A stretch of DNA of 35,369 nt from Methylococcaceae bacterium (GTDB taxonomy: Bacteria > Pseudomonadota > Gammaproteobacteria > Methylococcales > Methylomonadaceae). Location: NCBI GenBank assembly GCA_014191975.1, contig BJHG01000015.1:1-35369 (forward strand), read 5' to 3'. The notes under the pieces are model-generated. The model ran no database searches and had not been told where the DNA came from. It saw only the letters and a program-made list of their open reading frames with translations. This document shows, piece after piece, positions 17,111-26,705 of the stretch (its first letter is position 1; the number at the start of each line of letters is the position of its first letter). A program made the translations under genes and the position numbers.

Positions 17111-17599
17111 TTAATCCATTTCCTGCTGCATATCAGATTGTCTAAAATGAATAATAAGCCCTTGTAGAAAATTTCTTAGCACTTGATCGCCACATTTTCG
17201 GTGATGCTTATGCGCTTCGTGTCTAAAAAATGAACTAAGTTCAGGTTTCGATAATTCAAAGTCTGCTAATTTTAACGTGTGCAACATATCTTCTTCTTTG
17301 AATTCAAAAGCGATTCTTAATTTTCTCAGAATTCCATTGTTATCTAATTCACTGTTTATTTTTTGAGGTGTAGGAGAATCCTCTCTTTTACCTCGATTAT
17401 ATGTAATCAAACCGTCCAAAAATAAAGATAATTGTGAATTAGTAAGCGAAACAAAATCAGGTTCATTATCTTTTTTAAGCAGTTTAAGTAAATCTTCGCG
17501 GCTGATTTCGTAATCACTTAATGCAAAAATATCCATCATCGCAGCGTCATTTAAGTTTAAAGCGTAGCGCACACGGCGTAATACATCGTTATTTATCAT
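17111..17599 (-). CDS. yehS: YehS-like DUF1456 family protein
   Basis: The 162-aa protein has two copies of the DUF1456 helical unit. The first (MINNDVLRRVRYALNLND..MMDIFALSDYEISREDLLKLLKKD) and the second (LDNNGILRKLRIAFEFKEEDMLHTLKLADFELSKPELSSFFR) align with each other and with E. coli YehS from memory, including the ending CGDQVLRNFLQGL. The family function is unknown. It is the first gene of the operon with prfB, truD, MOSC and cobQ, and is divergent from yaeQ across about 115 bases. Confidence 0.9.
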   Translation of the reverse strand: MINNDVLRRVRYALNLNDAAMMDIFALSDYEISREDLLKLLKKDNEPDFVSLTNSQLSLFLDGLITYNRGKREDSPTPQKINSELDNNGILRKLRIAFEFKEEDMLHTLKLADFELSKPELSSFFRHEAHKHHRKCGDQVLRNFLQGLIIHFRQSDMQQEMD

Positions 17600-17715
17600 A
17601 ATTTATTATTGAAGTTTGAGTACTAAACATGGATAGTCGCACGTTTCTTGATTTATGCAAAATGAAGAATCAATCAATTTTCACTAAACAAGCACCTAAA
17701 ACCAAAAACACACTT

Positions 17716-18243
17716 ATGGCAATCAGCTCAACAATCAATAAAGTTTCGCTTAACATTTCAAATATCGATCAACATTACTACCAAACTCACGATTTAACTG
17801 TGGCACAACATCCTTCTGAAACGGACTTTCGCTTTATGATTCGACTAATCGCATTTATGGCGAATGCTAGCGAGTCGCTTTATTTTACGAAAGGACTCAA
17901 TGATAATGACGAGCCCGAACTTTGGCAAAAATCACTGACGGATGATATCGAATTGTGGATTGATTTAGGGCAGCCCGATGATAAAAGAATTCGTAAAGCC
18001 TGTGGTCGCGCTAAGCAAGTGATTATCTATACTTACCACGAGCGCAAAGCTAAAGTTTGGTGGGAACAACAGAAAGAAAAATTAGCCCGCTGTAGCAACC
18101 TCAAGGTTTTTCACATTAATGCCGAAGGTGTGGAAGCAATGATAAAACGTTCGATGCAATTACAATGCAGTATTCAGGATGGTGAAATTTATTTAAGTGA
18201 TGATAATGTAAATCTTGCTATTACGATGGACAGACTTTATTAA
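17716..18243 (+). CDS. yaeQ: YaeQ family protein
   Basis: From ATG 17716 the product has 175 aa beginning MAISSTINKVSLNISNID, like other YaeQ proteins. Conserved blocks are HPSETDFRFMIRLIAF, LYFTKGLNDNDEPELW, ELWIDLGQPDDKRIRKAC, YTYHERKAKVWW and the C-terminal QCSIQDGEIYLSDD. The fold is related to PD-(D/E)XK nucleases, but no activity is established. An upstream ATG (17629) would add 29 unrelated residues. Neither start has a strong ribosome binding site, so the shorter form is chosen on family similarity. Confidence 0.92.
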   Translation: MAISSTINKVSLNISNIDQHYYQTHDLTVAQHPSETDFRFMIRLIAFMANASESLYFTKGLNDNDEPELWQKSLTDDIELWIDLGQPDDKRIRKACGRAKQVIIYTYHERKAKVWWEQQKEKLARCSNLKVFHINAEGVEAMIKRSMQLQCSIQDGEIYLSDDNVNLAITMDRLY

Positions 18244-18266
18244 AACGCATTTTTGAAGGAGCTATT

Positions 18267-18476
18267 ATGTCTTCAGCATGGGCTGGTGGCACGGATGCCA
18301 TTATTGAACGCATGGACAAAATGACAGAATTATTTTTAGAAGAAAATCGCAAGAAAATTTACACGGGCGAATCGGCATTATTTTGCGAAGAATGTGGCGA
18401 ACCGATTCCTGAAAATCGACGTAAAGCGATTGCTTGCCGATATTGTTTGAGTTGTCAAAGTGCATTAGAAAAATAA
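18267..18476 (+). CDS. DksA/TraR-type zinc-finger protein
   Basis: This 69-aa protein has a short N-terminal helical segment and a C4 zinc finger, CEECGEPIP (C40, C43) and CRYCLSC (C60, C63, with an additional C57). This is the TraR/DksA C-terminal finger layout, and small members (YbiI/TraR-like) can contact the RNA polymerase secondary channel. The long coiled coil of DksA is missing. A strong AAGGAG precedes the ATG. It lies between yaeQ and fumarase in the same direction. Confidence 0.87.
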   Translation: MSSAWAGGTDAIIERMDKMTELFLEENRKKIYTGESALFCEECGEPIPENRRKAIACRYCLSCQSALEK

Positions 18477-18497
18477 ACTTTTTATTTTAGGATTTTT

Positions 18498-20024
18498 ATG
18501 ACTGTTATTCGCCAAAGCGATGTAATTGAAAGTATCGCGCAAGCTTTGCAATTCATTTCTTATTATCACCCGCAAGATTTTATTCAAGCCTTGAACGCCG
18601 CATATTTACATGAAGAAAGTCCCGCCGCTAAAGACGCAATGGCGCAGATTTTAATCAATTCACGTTTGTGTGCTGAAGGAAAACGTCCGATTTGCCAAGA
18701 CACGGGAATCGTCACCGTGTTTGTAAAAATCGGCATGAACGTTCAATGGCAAAGTGATTTGAGTTTAGCGGATATGATTAACGAAGGCGTGCGGCGTGCT
18801 TATCAAAACGCCGATAATCCGTTACGTGCTTCGATTTTACGCGACCCTGCTGGTGAACGGATTAACACGCGCGACAACACACCCGCGGTCATTCATACTG
18901 AAATTGTTTTGGGTGATAAAGTGGAAATCGACATTGCCGCGAAAGGTGGCGGTTCGGAAGCCAAGGCCAAATTTGTGATGCTCAATCCGTCCGATAATAT
19001 CGTCGATTGGATTTTAAAAACCGTTCCAACGATGGGCGCAGGTTGGTGTCCACCAGGAATTTTAGGCATTGGTATTGGCGGCACAGCGGAAAAAGCGATG
19101 TTGCTCGCCAAACAAGCGTGCATGGGGTCGATTGATATTCAGGAATTACAAGCGCGTGGCGCGTCGAATCGACTAGAAGAATTGCGCTTAGAACTTTATG
19201 AAAAAGTTAACGCACTTGGGATTGGCGCACAAGGGCTGGGTGGTTTGACGACAGTTTTGGACGTGAAAATTTTCGATTATCCAACGCACGCCGCAAATTT
19301 ACCAATTGCGATAATTCCGAATTGTGCAGCAACACGCCACGTTCATTTTGTATTGGACGGAAAGGGTGTGGCAGAATTTATACCGCCCAATTTGGACGAT
19401 TATCCCGTTGTAACACGAGACGTGAGCGCGGCGCGGCGTGTAAACTTAGACACGCTAAAACCCAAAGATGTCACAAATTGGAATGTCGGCGAAACGCTTT
19501 TATTAAGTGGTACGATTTTAACTGGGCGTGATGCCGCACATAAACGCCTTTGTGAAATGTTGGAACGTGGCGAAGCATTGCCAGATGGCGTAGATTTTGC
19601 TGGTAAGTTCATTTATTACGTTGGTCCTGTTGATGCAGTACGAGATGAAATAGTCGGCAGCGCCGGTCCTACGACAGCAACACGCATGGATAAATTCACT
19701 ACGCCGTTACTGGAAAAAACAGGCTTGCTTGGCATGATTGGTAAATCGGAACGCGGCGAAATCGCCATTTCTATGATAAAAAAACACAAAGCCATTTATT
19801 TAATTGCCGTCGGTGGCGCGGCATACTTGGTTTCCAAAGCCATCAAAAAATCTCGTATTATCGCATTTGAAGATTTAGGTATGGAAGCGATTCATGAATT
19901 TATTGTTGAAGATATGCCAGTTACCGTTGCAGTTGATTCACAAGGTGTTTCAATTCATCAAATCGCGCCAAAAGAATGGCAAGCAAGAATTGGTAAAATT
20001 CCTATTGAGATAATCAGAAAATGA
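18498..20024 (+). CDS. Fumarate hydratase, class I (iron-sulfur)
   Basis: The 508-aa single-chain enzyme interconverts fumarate and malate in the TCA cycle using a [4Fe-4S] cluster. The N-terminal alpha domain has ICQDTGIVTVFVKIG, the motif TRDNTPAVIHTEIV, KGGGSEAKAKF and PTMGAGWCPPGILGIGIGG. The C-terminal beta domain begins near LKPKDVTNWNVGETLLLSG and carries YYVGPVDA, GPTTATRMDKF, GMIGKSERG and GGAAYLVSKAIKKS. It is of the FumA/FumB type. Cys in CQDT and GWCPP are likely ligands. The next gene overlaps it by ATGA. Confidence 0.95.
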   Translation: MTVIRQSDVIESIAQALQFISYYHPQDFIQALNAAYLHEESPAAKDAMAQILINSRLCAEGKRPICQDTGIVTVFVKIGMNVQWQSDLSLADMINEGVRRAYQNADNPLRASILRDPAGERINTRDNTPAVIHTEIVLGDKVEIDIAAKGGGSEAKAKFVMLNPSDNIVDWILKTVPTMGAGWCPPGILGIGIGGTAEKAMLLAKQACMGSIDIQELQARGASNRLEELRLELYEKVNALGIGAQGLGGLTTVLDVKIFDYPTHAANLPIAIIPNCAATRHVHFVLDGKGVAEFIPPNLDDYPVVTRDVSAARRVNLDTLKPKDVTNWNVGETLLLSGTILTGRDAAHKRLCEMLERGEALPDGVDFAGKFIYYVGPVDAVRDEIVGSAGPTTATRMDKFTTPLLEKTGLLGMIGKSERGEIAISMIKKHKAIYLIAVGGAAYLVSKAIKKSRIIAFEDLGMEAIHEFIVEDMPVTVAVDSQGVSIHQIAPKEWQARIGKIPIEIIRK

Positions 20025-20353
20025 AAAAATATCGTGTATTTTTAGTTGTTTTTTTGATCGTAGCGATGTCAATGTTGACGGGCTGGCGTTCGCATCATAG
20101 AAAACATCCTACGGTTGAATCCACTACCGAAATCGCTGAACCAAAAACATTAGATTTATCGTTGCCGATGAGAACCGAAAACAACACTACAATTCCGATT
20201 ACACCAGAAAAATCGGTTATATCTATTGAAAAACCTAAAAAAATACAACGTGAACTTGAACTCGACACCCAATCAATCATGTCAATCGAACCCGAAGCGG
20301 GAAAAATAAAAACGTTTGACGGCGCGGGCATCACCATCAATTTAAAACGTTAA
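20021..20353 (+). CDS. Small N-terminally anchored envelope protein, unknown
   Basis: The 110-aa product begins with a basic-hydrophobic segment ([22 protein letters not shown]), followed by a Ser/Thr/Pro/Glu-rich, low-complexity region and the ending [10 protein letters not shown]. The signal resembles a lipoprotein signal, except that the lipobox position reads LTGW where LTGC would be expected, so it may remain an inner-membrane anchor. No family is recognised. Its ATG overlaps the fumarase stop and uppP follows after 20 bases, indicating co-transcription. Confidence 0.65.
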   Translation: MKKYRVFLVVFLIVAMSMLTGWRSHHRKHPTVESTTEIAEPKTLDLSLPMRTENNTTIPITPEKSVISIEKPKKIQRELELDTQSIMSIEPEAGKIKTFDGAGITINLKR

Positions 20354-20373
20354 ATTTACACAGATTAGGAATT

Positions 20374-21204
20374 ATGGATTTATTATTCGCAGTAAAAGTA
20401 TTGATTTTAGGCATCGTCGAAGGCTTGACAGAATTTTTGCCTATTTCCAGCACGGGGCATTTAATTTTAGTGGGCGATTTGCTGAATTTTAACGACGACA
20501 AAGGCAAATTATTTGAATTAGTTATTCAAGTTGGCGCAATTTTGGCGGTATGTTGGGAATATCGTCGAAAAATTGGCAGCACGTTCAGCGGATTATTACG
20601 CAAAGAAAAAGCCGCACAAAACTTCACGCTCAATTTGGCGATTGCCTTTTTACCAGCGGCGATTTTAGGATTTTTATTTAGTAAATACATTAAAGCCGTT
20701 TTATTCAAGCCTGTTCCTGTGGCATTGGCGTTTATTGTTGGTGCGTTCATTATTATTTGGGCAGAAAAACGCGAACACACAGTGCGAATTAACGCCGTCG
20801 ATGAACTGTCAAAATGGGACGCACTTAAATTAGGGCTTGCTCAAGCATTCGCCTTAATTCCAGGCACATCACGTTCAGGTGCAACAATTATCGGTGGTTT
20901 GTTATTTGGTTTATCGCGTCAAGCCGCGACGGAATTTTCATTCTTTTTAGCGATTCCTACTTTAGTTGCAGCGAGTTTGTACGATTTATATAAACACCGC
21001 GAATTGCTTGATTTAGCTGCGGATGCGCCTATTTTTGTTTTAGGAATAATTGCGGCTTTTTTCAGTGCTTTATGGACGATTAAAGGCTTGTTGCGTTATA
21101 TCAGTCAGCACGATTTTTTAGTTTTTGCCTGGTATCGATTAGTTTTTGGTGTGATTGTTTTAATCACAGCTTATAGCGGCATAGTGCAGTGGTCCGTAAA
21201 TTAA
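20374..21204 (+). CDS. uppP: Undecaprenyl-diphosphatase UppP (BacA)
   Basis: This integral membrane enzyme dephosphorylates undecaprenyl pyrophosphate to recycle the lipid carrier for peptidoglycan. The 276-aa protein has the two signature loops, [17 protein letters not shown] near residues 17-33 and [10 protein letters not shown] near 163-172, among about eight hydrophobic segments. Length is normal. It is last in the yaeQ-to-uppP series. A weak hairpin (CACATC / GATGTG, 21274-21292) followed by T5 lies beyond it. Confidence 0.96.
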   Translation: MDLLFAVKVLILGIVEGLTEFLPISSTGHLILVGDLLNFNDDKGKLFELVIQVGAILAVCWEYRRKIGSTFSGLLRKEKAAQNFTLNLAIAFLPAAILGFLFSKYIKAVLFKPVPVALAFIVGAFIIIWAEKREHTVRINAVDELSKWDALKLGLAQAFALIPGTSRSGATIIGGLLFGLSRQAATEFSFFLAIPTLVAASLYDLYKHRELLDLAADAPIFVLGIIAAFFSALWTIKGLLRYISQHDFLVFAWYRLVFGVIVLITAYSGIVQWSVN

Positions 21205-21280
21205 CCGATAAAAAGTGGGTGTAATTGTTGGATTTGTTGAAAAATTCGTAAATGTGTTTAGAATTACCACCAACACATCG

Positions 21281-21289
21281 TGATATGAT
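21281..21289 (+). promoter_or_regulatory. Extended -10 promoter candidate for the 21343 gene
   Basis: TGATATGAT fits an extended -10 (TGnTATGAT), about 54 bases before the ATG at 21343, with AGGA at 21330-21333 as ribosome binding site. No good -35 is present. The element overlaps a small hairpin. Confidence 0.4.
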
Positions 21290-21342
21290 GTGCTATTTTT
21301 CCCTTTCAACCAAAAATAATAACAATTTGAGGATAGTCGTTA

Positions 21343-21729
21343 ATGAATACATTGAAAAAAATCGCTTTAGCAGTAATGGTTGCAGCTTCTTTAGGTGCAG
21401 TTTCGACAACAGCTTTCGCTGAAAGCGATGCAGGTCGTATCGTATTCTCACCAACACAAGCTATTGAAATAACAGGAAATAAAGTTCAAGTAGCAATCGA
21501 TGCTTTAATACTTGGTAGCGACGCTGAAGCAGTTGCAAAATTGATTAAAGACGCTTCTGATTCTATTAAAGAAATTAACGCGAGTGATTCAGTTTTCCGT
21601 GCAAGTACAAAAGCTAACAACATGATTAAAGCAGCTCGTAACCATGTAAAAGACGGTGCAAATCAACAAGCTGAACAAGAATTACGCAATGCACACAAAG
21701 CGGTTCTTGATTTAAAATCAATTCTTTAA
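21343..21729 (+). CDS. Small periplasmic helical protein, unknown family
   Basis: The 128-aa protein has a clear Sec signal peptide (about residues 1-26, ending TTAFA) and a mature part that looks fully alpha-helical: VQVAIDALILGSDAEAVAKLIKDASDSIKEINASD, then KANNMIKAARNHVKDG and QQAEQELRNAHKAVLDL. It has no Cys and is rich in Ala and Lys, like small periplasmic helical bundles. It has its own candidate promoter, a good ribosome binding site and a strong terminator, so it is probably a single-gene, well-expressed unit. The function is unknown. Confidence 0.75.
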   Translation: MNTLKKIALAVMVAASLGAVSTTAFAESDAGRIVFSPTQAIEITGNKVQVAIDALILGSDAEAVAKLIKDASDSIKEINASDSVFRASTKANNMIKAARNHVKDGANQQAEQELRNAHKAVLDLKSIL

Positions 21730-21749
21730 GCTAGCGTTTTTTGAAACTT

Positions 21750-21788
21750 AAAAGCCCTGAAACTTTATAATAGTTGCAGGGCTTTTTT
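21750..21788. terminator. Intrinsic terminator between the periplasmic gene and sucA
   Basis: A 10-bp stem (AAAAGCCCTG / CAGGGCTTTT) is followed by T's on the + strand and also has A's on the other side, so it can serve both convergent genes. Confidence 0.85.
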
Positions 21789-21802
21789 ATTATATTATTG
21801 AA

Positions 21803-24616
21803 TCAATTCATTAATGCAGCATGAACAACCGCTTTTTGTTGTTCTAAATGCACTCGAAAATTTCCCACTGCTGGTGCTGCAGATGCTTCACGCCCTACAT
21901 AAACGACTGAAATAGCATCAGATAAATTTTCAACAAAATGATGATTCGAGTTATACCATGCACCTTGATTTTTCGGTTCTTCCTGACACCAAATGAATTC
22001 CTTTAAATTTGGATAACGTGCCACTTCGGCTTTGAATAATGCGTCGGGGAATGGATACAGTTGCTCCATTCTTGCAATCGCAATATGTTCTAAATTGGCT
22101 TCACGTCGCGCCTCTAACAAATCGTAATAGACTTTCCCAGCACAAAAAACTAAGCGTGTAATTTTTCCATCATCAAGTTCATGCTCGCCCAAAATCGGAT
22201 GAAATTTCCCATCCGTCAAATCATCCAATGAAGAAACCGCTAATTTATGACGTAATAAACTTTTCGGACTCATTACAATTAAAGGCTTACGATAAGTACG
22301 CACCATTTGTCGCCGCAATAAATGAAAAATCTGAGAAGGTGTTGTTGGGTTACACACTTGAATATTTTGTTCAGCACAAAGCTGTAAATAACGCTCCAAA
22401 CGTGCAGACGAATGTTCGGGACCTTGACCCTCAAAACCATGTGGCAATAACATTACCAGCCCGCACATTCTGCCCCATTTTGTTTCACCTGAACTGATAA
22501 ATTGATCAATCAAAACTTGTGCACCGTTCGCAAAATCACCGAATTGCGCTTCCCAAATCACTAGTGTATTCGGAAGCGTGGTGCTATATCCGTATTCAAA
22601 ACCTAAAACGCCAGCTTCAGATAATAATGAATCATAAACCTGGGCGTTACCTTGTTCTTTGTGTAGATATTTAAGCGGGGTATAACTACGATTTTCCAGT
22701 TGATTATGCAAAACTGCGTGTCTATGTACAAATGTTCCACGTCCGACATCTTGTCCTGTTAAACGTATATTAAACTTGTCCAATAATAACGTTGCATACG
22801 CCATGTTTTCAGCGAATCCCCAATCTAAAGGTGTATTTCCTGCCATCATTTCTTGGCGTGTTTCCATAACTTTTGCCACACGCGGATGTAATTCAAAATT
22901 TGCTGGTAACTGCAACAATCGCTTTGAACAATAACGTAAAGTTTCAAGTTTTACACCCGTGTTACAAGGCGTTGTCCAAGGCATATCCAAATATGGCAAC
23001 CATTGTGCGCTGTAGGAATACTTTAAATGAGAAATGGGGCGTGACACAATTTCACCGACTTCTAAGCGGCGATGATAATCGGTGATGTGCGCTTGAATAT
23101 CTGCCGCATTAACGACATTGCTGTTTATCAAATGCTGCGCGTAAAGTTCACGGGTCGTTTTTCGTGAACGGATTTTTTTATACATTAACGGCTGCGTCAT
23201 TGCAGGTTCATCCGCTTCGTTGTGACCTAATCGACGATAACAAAGCAAATCAATTACAACATCACGATTAAATCGAACCCGAAAATCTAACGCTAATTGC
23301 GTCACAAACAAAACAGCTTCTGGATCGTCACCATTGACATGAAAAACGGGGGCTTGAATCATCGTTGCAACATCTGTTGAATAAAGTGTCGAACGTGTAT
23401 CTTGTGGATTACTGGTTGTGAATCCAATTTGGTTGTTAATAACAATATGCACCGTACCACCCGTATAAAATGCGCGGGTTTGTGACATATTGAGCGTTTC
23501 CATGATGATGCCTTGCCCTGAAAATGCGGCGTCACCATGAATCAAAATAGGAATCACACGATTAATTCCATTTTTTCCCGCACGGTCTTGACGAGCTCGC
23601 ACGGAGCCTTCAACAACAGGATTAATTATTTCTAAATGTGAGGGGTTAAACGCTAGCGTAATATGTACACTGCCACCAACTGTTTCGACATCGGACGAAA
23701 ATCCCATGTGATATTTCACATCTCCACTACTCATACCTGTTGAAAGTGTCGCAGTGCCTGCAAATTCATTAAATAAAACACTTGGATTTTTACCAAAAAT
23801 ATTCACCAATACATTTAAACGTCCACGATGCGCCATGCCGATTACAATTTCTTTTGCACCATTTTTTCCTAGTCCTTGAATTAAAGCATCTAAAATCAGA
23901 ATTAATGATTCACTGCCTTCAAGTGAAAAGCGTTTTTGCCCGACGAATTTGGCGTGTAAATGTGTTTCGATACCTTCGGCGGCAATAAGTTGCTTTAATA
24001 TGTCAAATTTTTTATCAACAGATAACGCTTGTGATTTTAACGCGGCTTCTGTTCCTTCTAATCGATTGATAATCCAGCGACGCGTTGGCGTATCAACAAT
24101 GTGCATGAATTCTGCGCCAATACTGCCGCAATAAATCTGCTCTAAATTTGCAATAATATCGCGTAACAGCAATTGTTGACCGCCTTGCAAGGTTCCCGTA
24201 TCAAACACAGTATCCATGTCTAATGCCGATAAACCATAATAAGCAGGGTCTAAATCAGGTGGCATAAAAGCGTTTTTCCCAAGTGGATTATTGCGGGCGA
24301 TTTGATGACCACGCACACGATAATGATTGATTAAACGTGCTACTGCTGCCTGTTTTTTAACGCTTTCTGCGGTGAAACCTTGCAGTTTTTTGAGGCGATT
24401 TTGGGATTTTTCGGCGAGTTCGGTAAATCGTTCGACAATCGGACCGTGTGCAATTTCGTAGGCGCCATCTGTTTGTAATTCGCTAAATTTTGCTTGCCAA
24501 CTAGGTTCAATCGAACCTGGGTTATCTAAAAATTGCTCGTAAAGATCTTCAATAAAACCTGCATTACTGCCGTAAAAACTTGACGAATTCTGAAAAAATA
24601 TCCTTAAATCGCTCAT
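21803..24616 (-). CDS. sucA: 2-oxoglutarate dehydrogenase E1 component SucA
   Basis: This thiamine-diphosphate enzyme decarboxylates 2-oxoglutarate in the TCA cycle and passes succinyl to E2. The 937-aa length is typical. It shows the E1 N-terminus (SSFYGSNAGFIEDLYEQFL..PGSIEPSWQ), VRGHQIARNNPLG, GMAHRGRLNVLVN, FSSDVETVGGSVHITLAFNPSHLE, the cofactor region GDAAFSGQGIIMET and INNQIGFTTSNPQD, CYRRLGHNEADEPAMTQPLMY, and C-terminal WCQEEPKNQGAWY. No E2 (sucB) or E3 gene follows on its strand, because the next gene is convergent. It lies after the terminator at 24657. Confidence 0.96.
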   Translation of the reverse strand: MSDLRIFFQNSSSFYGSNAGFIEDLYEQFLDNPGSIEPSWQAKFSELQTDGAYEIAHGPIVERFTELAEKSQNRLKKLQGFTAESVKKQAAVARLINHYRVRGHQIARNNPLGKNAFMPPDLDPAYYGLSALDMDTVFDTGTLQGGQQLLLRDIIANLEQIYCGSIGAEFMHIVDTPTRRWIINRLEGTEAALKSQALSVDKKFDILKQLIAAEGIETHLHAKFVGQKRFSLEGSESLILILDALIQGLGKNGAKEIVIGMAHRGRLNVLVNIFGKNPSVLFNEFAGTATLSTGMSSGDVKYHMGFSSDVETVGGSVHITLAFNPSHLEIINPVVEGSVRARQDRAGKNGINRVIPILIHGDAAFSGQGIIMETLNMSQTRAFYTGGTVHIVINNQIGFTTSNPQDTRSTLYSTDVATMIQAPVFHVNGDDPEAVLFVTQLALDFRVRFNRDVVIDLLCYRRLGHNEADEPAMTQPLMYKKIRSRKTTRELYAQHLINSNVVNAADIQAHITDYHRRLEVGEIVSRPISHLKYSYSAQWLPYLDMPWTTPCNTGVKLETLRYCSKRLLQLPANFELHPRVAKVMETRQEMMAGNTPLDWGFAENMAYATLLLDKFNIRLTGQDVGRGTFVHRHAVLHNQLENRSYTPLKYLHKEQGNAQVYDSLLSEAGVLGFEYGYSTTLPNTLVIWEAQFGDFANGAQVLIDQFISSGETKWGRMCGLVMLLPHGFEGQGPEHSSARLERYLQLCAEQNIQVCNPTTPSQIFHLLRRQMVRTYRKPLIVMSPKSLLRHKLAVSSLDDLTDGKFHPILGEHELDDGKITRLVFCAGKVYYDLLEARREANLEHIAIARMEQLYPFPDALFKAEVARYPNLKEFIWCQEEPKNQGAWYNSNHHFVENLSDAISVVYVGREASAAPAVGNFRVHLEQQKAVVHAALMN

Positions 24617-24656
24617 AAAGTAATCTGCTTGAAGTTGTGAAAGTATTTTTTATAAC

Positions 24657-24692
24657 ATAAAAAAAGGCGGTGCAATAAACATCCGCCTTTTT
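24657..24692 (-). terminator. Intrinsic terminator after the 24720 gene
   Basis: A 10-bp stem (AAAAAGGCGG / CCGCCTTTTT) gives seven T's after the hairpin on the minus strand. It separates the purA-side transcript from sucA, whose promoter must therefore lie within or just after it. Confidence 0.82.
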
Positions 24693-24719
24693 GCCTAAAA
24701 TAAACCTAAACGCTGGAAT

Positions 24720-25010
24720 TTAATCCTTCGTCCAATCCTGCAAAATCTCAATCATACTTTTTGCTTGATCGATGCTAGAAATGTTGAATTTCGATTTTTG
24801 CTGATAATTGCCATCGCGTTTTTGATAACGCCGAATCGTGAATTTATCGGCGCTGTATTCACCTTTTGCTGCGCTCCATTCTTGATAACGATACATTACC
24901 GTTGCCCACGCACCTTTTGTTAAGACTTTTTTGTCGAGTTCTTTAACAGTGATTACACCGTTGTCTTCATAAGTAATCGTTAAATCATCTACGGTTGAAG
25001 TGTCTGCCAT
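24720..25010 (-). CDS. Conserved 96-aa protein of unknown function
   Basis: The protein has no signal peptide or membrane segment. It begins MADTSTVDDLTITYEDNG, with an acidic first third and a second part rich in basic and aromatic residues (WATVMYRYQEWSAAKGEYSADKFTIRRYQKRDGNYQQKSKFNI), ending DWTKD. The pattern of short beta strands suggests a small compact cytoplasmic fold. I recall similar short proteins in other proteobacteria but no function. It follows purA by 12 bases and ends at a strong terminator, so it is in the purA transcript. Confidence 0.72.
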   Translation of the reverse strand: MADTSTVDDLTITYEDNGVITVKELDKKVLTKGAWATVMYRYQEWSAAKGEYSADKFTIRRYQKRDGNYQQKSKFNISSIDQAKSMIEILQDWTKD

Positions 25011-25022
25011 TTTTTGCTCCGA

Positions 25023-26345
<1,323 letters not shown>

Positions 26346-26352
26346 TTATTTG

Positions 26353-26604
26353 TTAATGTGTTGAAATATCCAAAGGGACAGACTTCAAATAAATCGTATC
26401 AGGGCATAAATCAATTTCGTTTGCCCAAGTAACCGTTCCATGCTCAACTCGAACATTGTAAAAATCAGGCGTATCACGCAAATGTTGAAAAACAGGTAAA
26501 TCTAAATACGGTACAACATCAAAAACACGCTGTTCTTCATTTTTAAAAATAACCAATAATCTATGAAAATCGATAACTTCAACGGCGGCAACACGAGGAT
26601 TCAT
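26353..26604 (-). CDS. DUF2442 family protein
   Basis: The 83-aa protein shows the DUF2442 pattern: VEVIDFHRLLVIFKNEEQRVFDV, PVFQHL, FYNVRVEHGTVTWANEIDLCPDTIY. Such proteins are often encoded beside DUF4160 partners in toxin-antitoxin-like pairs. No partner is intact here. A 25-codon reading frame upstream in the same frame is separated by TAG at 26614-26616. It sits between hisZ and purA, probably in their transcript. Confidence 0.85.
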   Translation of the reverse strand: MNPRVAAVEVIDFHRLLVIFKNEEQRVFDVVPYLDLPVFQHLRDTPDFYNVRVEHGTVTWANEIDLCPDTIYLKSVPLDISTH

Positions 26605-26613
26605 AAATTTTTC

Positions 26614-26691
26614 CTAGCGCAAATGGTCAATTTTAAAAATTGGCTCACCACAAAAAACCTCGATAAATAAGACTTCTAAAGTGCGTGGCAT
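26614..26691 (-). CDS. Possible 25-aa peptide or remnant upstream of DUF2442
   Basis: ATG 26691 opens 14 bases after the hisZ stop and reads MPRTLEVLFIEVFCGEPIFK, then a few residues to TAG. It is in the same frame as the DUF2442 gene, whose ATG follows four codons after the TAG. It may be a tiny gene, a leader peptide or the stub of a lost partner. The ribosome binding site is poor, so this is tentative. Confidence 0.25.
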   Translation of the reverse strand: MPRTLEVLFIEVFCGEPIFKIDHLR

Positions 26692-26705
26692 GATTAATTT
26701 AAGTT

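Noticed and set aside
21274-21300. Hairpin after uppP as a strong terminator
   Set aside because: The stem is only six base pairs with a broken T-run, and it overlaps a better extended -10 promoter.
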